From contig JBLHXN010000184.1 of the NCBI GenBank assembly GCA_047630355.1, forward strand, positions 1 to 5,829: a stretch of DNA of 5,829 nucleotides. Direction: 5' to 3'. Of this stretch, positions 4,579 through 5,829 are shown piece by piece; positions within the stretch are counted from its first letter, which is position 1; each line of letters opens with the position of its first letter. The stretch is from JANQUM01 sp047630355. Lineage in GTDB: Bacteria > Bacteroidota > Bacteroidia > Cytophagales > Spirosomataceae. Made by a program: the position numbers and the translations under genes. The notes below the pieces were generated by a model that saw nothing but the letters and a program-made list of their open reading frames with translations, ran no database searches and was not told the DNA's origin.

Positions 4579-5829
4579 TTATTGTCCCAGTCTTCCACGC
4601 TCATCTTCCAAACCTATTTTGCGGCGACGGGATGCTTTCACTTCATTATTACCGAAGGAGTAACTAAGGTTTAAACGCACCTGACGGCTTTCCCAACCGC
4701 CATTTCCACGAATTAATAAATCACCAAATTGCGAATTACCGTTCCAAAACGAAGTTACAAATAAGTCACTGACCGATATACGGGCATCAACTTTGTCTTT
4801 CAGTATTTTCTTCTGCAAAGCCAGATCCAGCGAACCTAAACTTTTGATAACGTACGTTCCGCCCCAAACCGACGGCGAACTGAACCAACCAGATACCTCG
4901 GCCTTGAAACCCTTCGGTAAGGTGAAGGTATTTTGCCCGTAGAAGCTCACCGTGCTTTGTTTTATCGGTACAAATTTCGGATTATCTGAGGCAAACGAAG
5001 AGCGGAAAGCATTGACGCTGAGATAGACATTCCACCACTTTTTAACGTTGAACGGGTACGAAACCCCAAGATTAAGCACTTGCTGATTCGCCACGTTTTG
5101 TTCCATAATAAAATTCCGGGTCACTTCCGTCGTATCAGTTATTTGGGCGAAGAAGTCCCGAACGTAGCTGTAGCTCACCGAAGTCGTGAGCGTATATTTA
5201 TACGTATGCGAAAGCTTTATATTGTCCGTGTATTGTGGTTGTAGAAACGCATTTCCCTGACGATAAGATAGTTCATCAATACGAAACTGAAACGGATTAA
5301 GCGACTGATAATTAGGCCGTTGAATTCGGCGACTGTAAGTTAACGCCCACGAATTATTTTGATTTTGGGCGTAAGTTAAACCGCCACTCGGAAAGAGATT
5401 TGTGTAATTTCGTTGCACCCGGTCACGAGGATTATTCTGTACCGAAGTCAGTTTTCCGTCCGATACAGTTTGCTCAAGTCGTAAGCCTGCCTGTACGTTC
5501 CATTTCTTCCATTTACGATTAAAGTTAACGTAAGCGGCGTTCACGTTTTCGGTATAGATGAAGTTGTTACTTTGATTGGGATTCAGCGTTGAAATACCAT
5601 CGTTTACATTGAAGAAACTAAACGTATTATCGGTAGAAACCCGAGCAATTTTAAAACCAGTACTGAATTTCCCTTTCCACAAGTATTGCTCGTAATCGAC
5701 TTTAAACGTAGCAATATTAACGTTTGTGGGCGTGTTCATCCGAAAAATTCGCTCAAAAAGCGTCTGCGTTTCGTCACCATTCAAATAACGGTTTGGTTGA
5801 AAACTTTGACGATCACTGATGTACTGGGC
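4579..5829 (-). CDS. Outer membrane beta-barrel family protein (OMP_b-brl_3 type), C-terminal part, runs off the right edge
   Basis: The minus-strand frame is open from the right edge, beginning AQYISDRQSFQPNRY, so the real start is outside and the TTG at 5784 is internal. The 416 visible residues are the barrel half of a family usually near 800 residues, whose N-terminus carries a signal peptide, a carboxypeptidase-regulatory-like domain and a plug-like part. Diagnostic stretches are AGLRLEQT (about 114-121), NLFPSGGLTY (about 144-153), SRRIQRPNYQSLNPF (about 166-180) and GNAFLQPQY (about 192-200). The rest is alternating strands rich in aromatic, Asn and Ser residues, ending in the strand VRLNLSYSFG and a basic tail KASRRRKIGLEDERGR, both typical of the family. 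It should sit in the outer membrane and resembles TonB-dependent receptors, but substrate and TonB dependence cannot be read from this part. The frame has no stops or odd residues, so it looks intact. No strong terminator follows. Confidence 0.92.
   Translation of the reverse strand, partial: AQYISDRQSFQPNRYLNGDETQTLFERIFRMNTPTNVNIATFKVDYEQYLWKGKFSTGFKIARVSTDNTFSFFNVNDGISTLNPNQSNNFIYTENVNAAYVNFNRKWKKWNVQAGLRLEQTVSDGKLTSVQNNPRDRVQRNYTNLFPSGGLTYAQNQNNSWALTYSRRIQRPNYQSLNPFQFRIDELSYRQGNAFLQPQYTDNIKLSHTYKYTLTTSVSYSYVRDFFAQITDTTEVTRNFIMEQNVANQQVLNLGVSYPFNVKKWWNVYLSVNAFRSSFASDNPKFVPIKQSTVSFYGQNTFTLPKGFKAEVSGWFSSPSVWGGTYVIKSLGSLDLALQKKILKDKVDARISVSDLFVTSFWNGNSQFGDLLIRGNGGWESRQVRLNLSYSFGNNEVKASRRRKIGLEDERGRLGQ

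Noticed and set aside
4579..5784. A complete 401-residue beta-barrel gene starting at 5784
   Set aside because: The codon is TTG, the frame stays open to the window edge with family-like sequence, and the family's N-terminal domains are missing, so the gene is cut by the window.

Overview
The window looks like a chromosomal segment of a member of the Bacteroidota, probably a Cytophagales-type bacterium. Evidence for this is an outer membrane beta-barrel protein of the CarboxypepD_reg/OMP_b-brl_3 kind, a large secreted M14-type metallopeptidase of a form common in that phylum, starts without Shine-Dalgarno sequences, and several octamers matching the Bacteroidota -7 promoter element TAnnTTTG. 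This is inference from memory of families; no search was run.

Layout. Positions 1-329 (minus) hold the N-terminal third or so of an AAA/ABC-type ATPase with a clear Walker A motif. A 175-base divergent intergenic region separates it from an intact 845-residue secreted M14 family zinc carboxypeptidase-like protein (505-3042, plus), which ends at a strong 14-bp hairpin terminator (3059-3110). Everything to the right lies on the minus strand and converges on that terminator: a 90-residue conserved-looking hypothetical protein (3115-3387), a 120-residue lipoprotein whose outline resembles the chagasin/I42 fold (3501-3863), a decayed GAF-domain gene (4026-4429), and the C-terminal 416 residues of an outer membrane beta-barrel protein that runs off the right edge (4579-5829).

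The most unusual part is 3864-4578, about 700 bases without an intact gene. It holds the GAF remnant (no start codon, a one-base frameshift and loss of everything after the GAF domain), a roughly 60-base imperfect palindrome, a second 8-bp hairpin and a 16-bp palindrome placed exactly where the GAF gene should start. It reads as a scar: a sensor gene that lost its 3' end, with palindromic repeat material between its truncated end and the neighbouring lipoprotein.

No shared pathway links the genes. The peptidase, lipoprotein and beta-barrel protein all belong to the cell envelope or outside, but they are not in one operon. I found no convincing evidence of a new multi-gene system here; the best leads are the pseudogene/palindrome region and the divergent chagasin-like lipoprotein.
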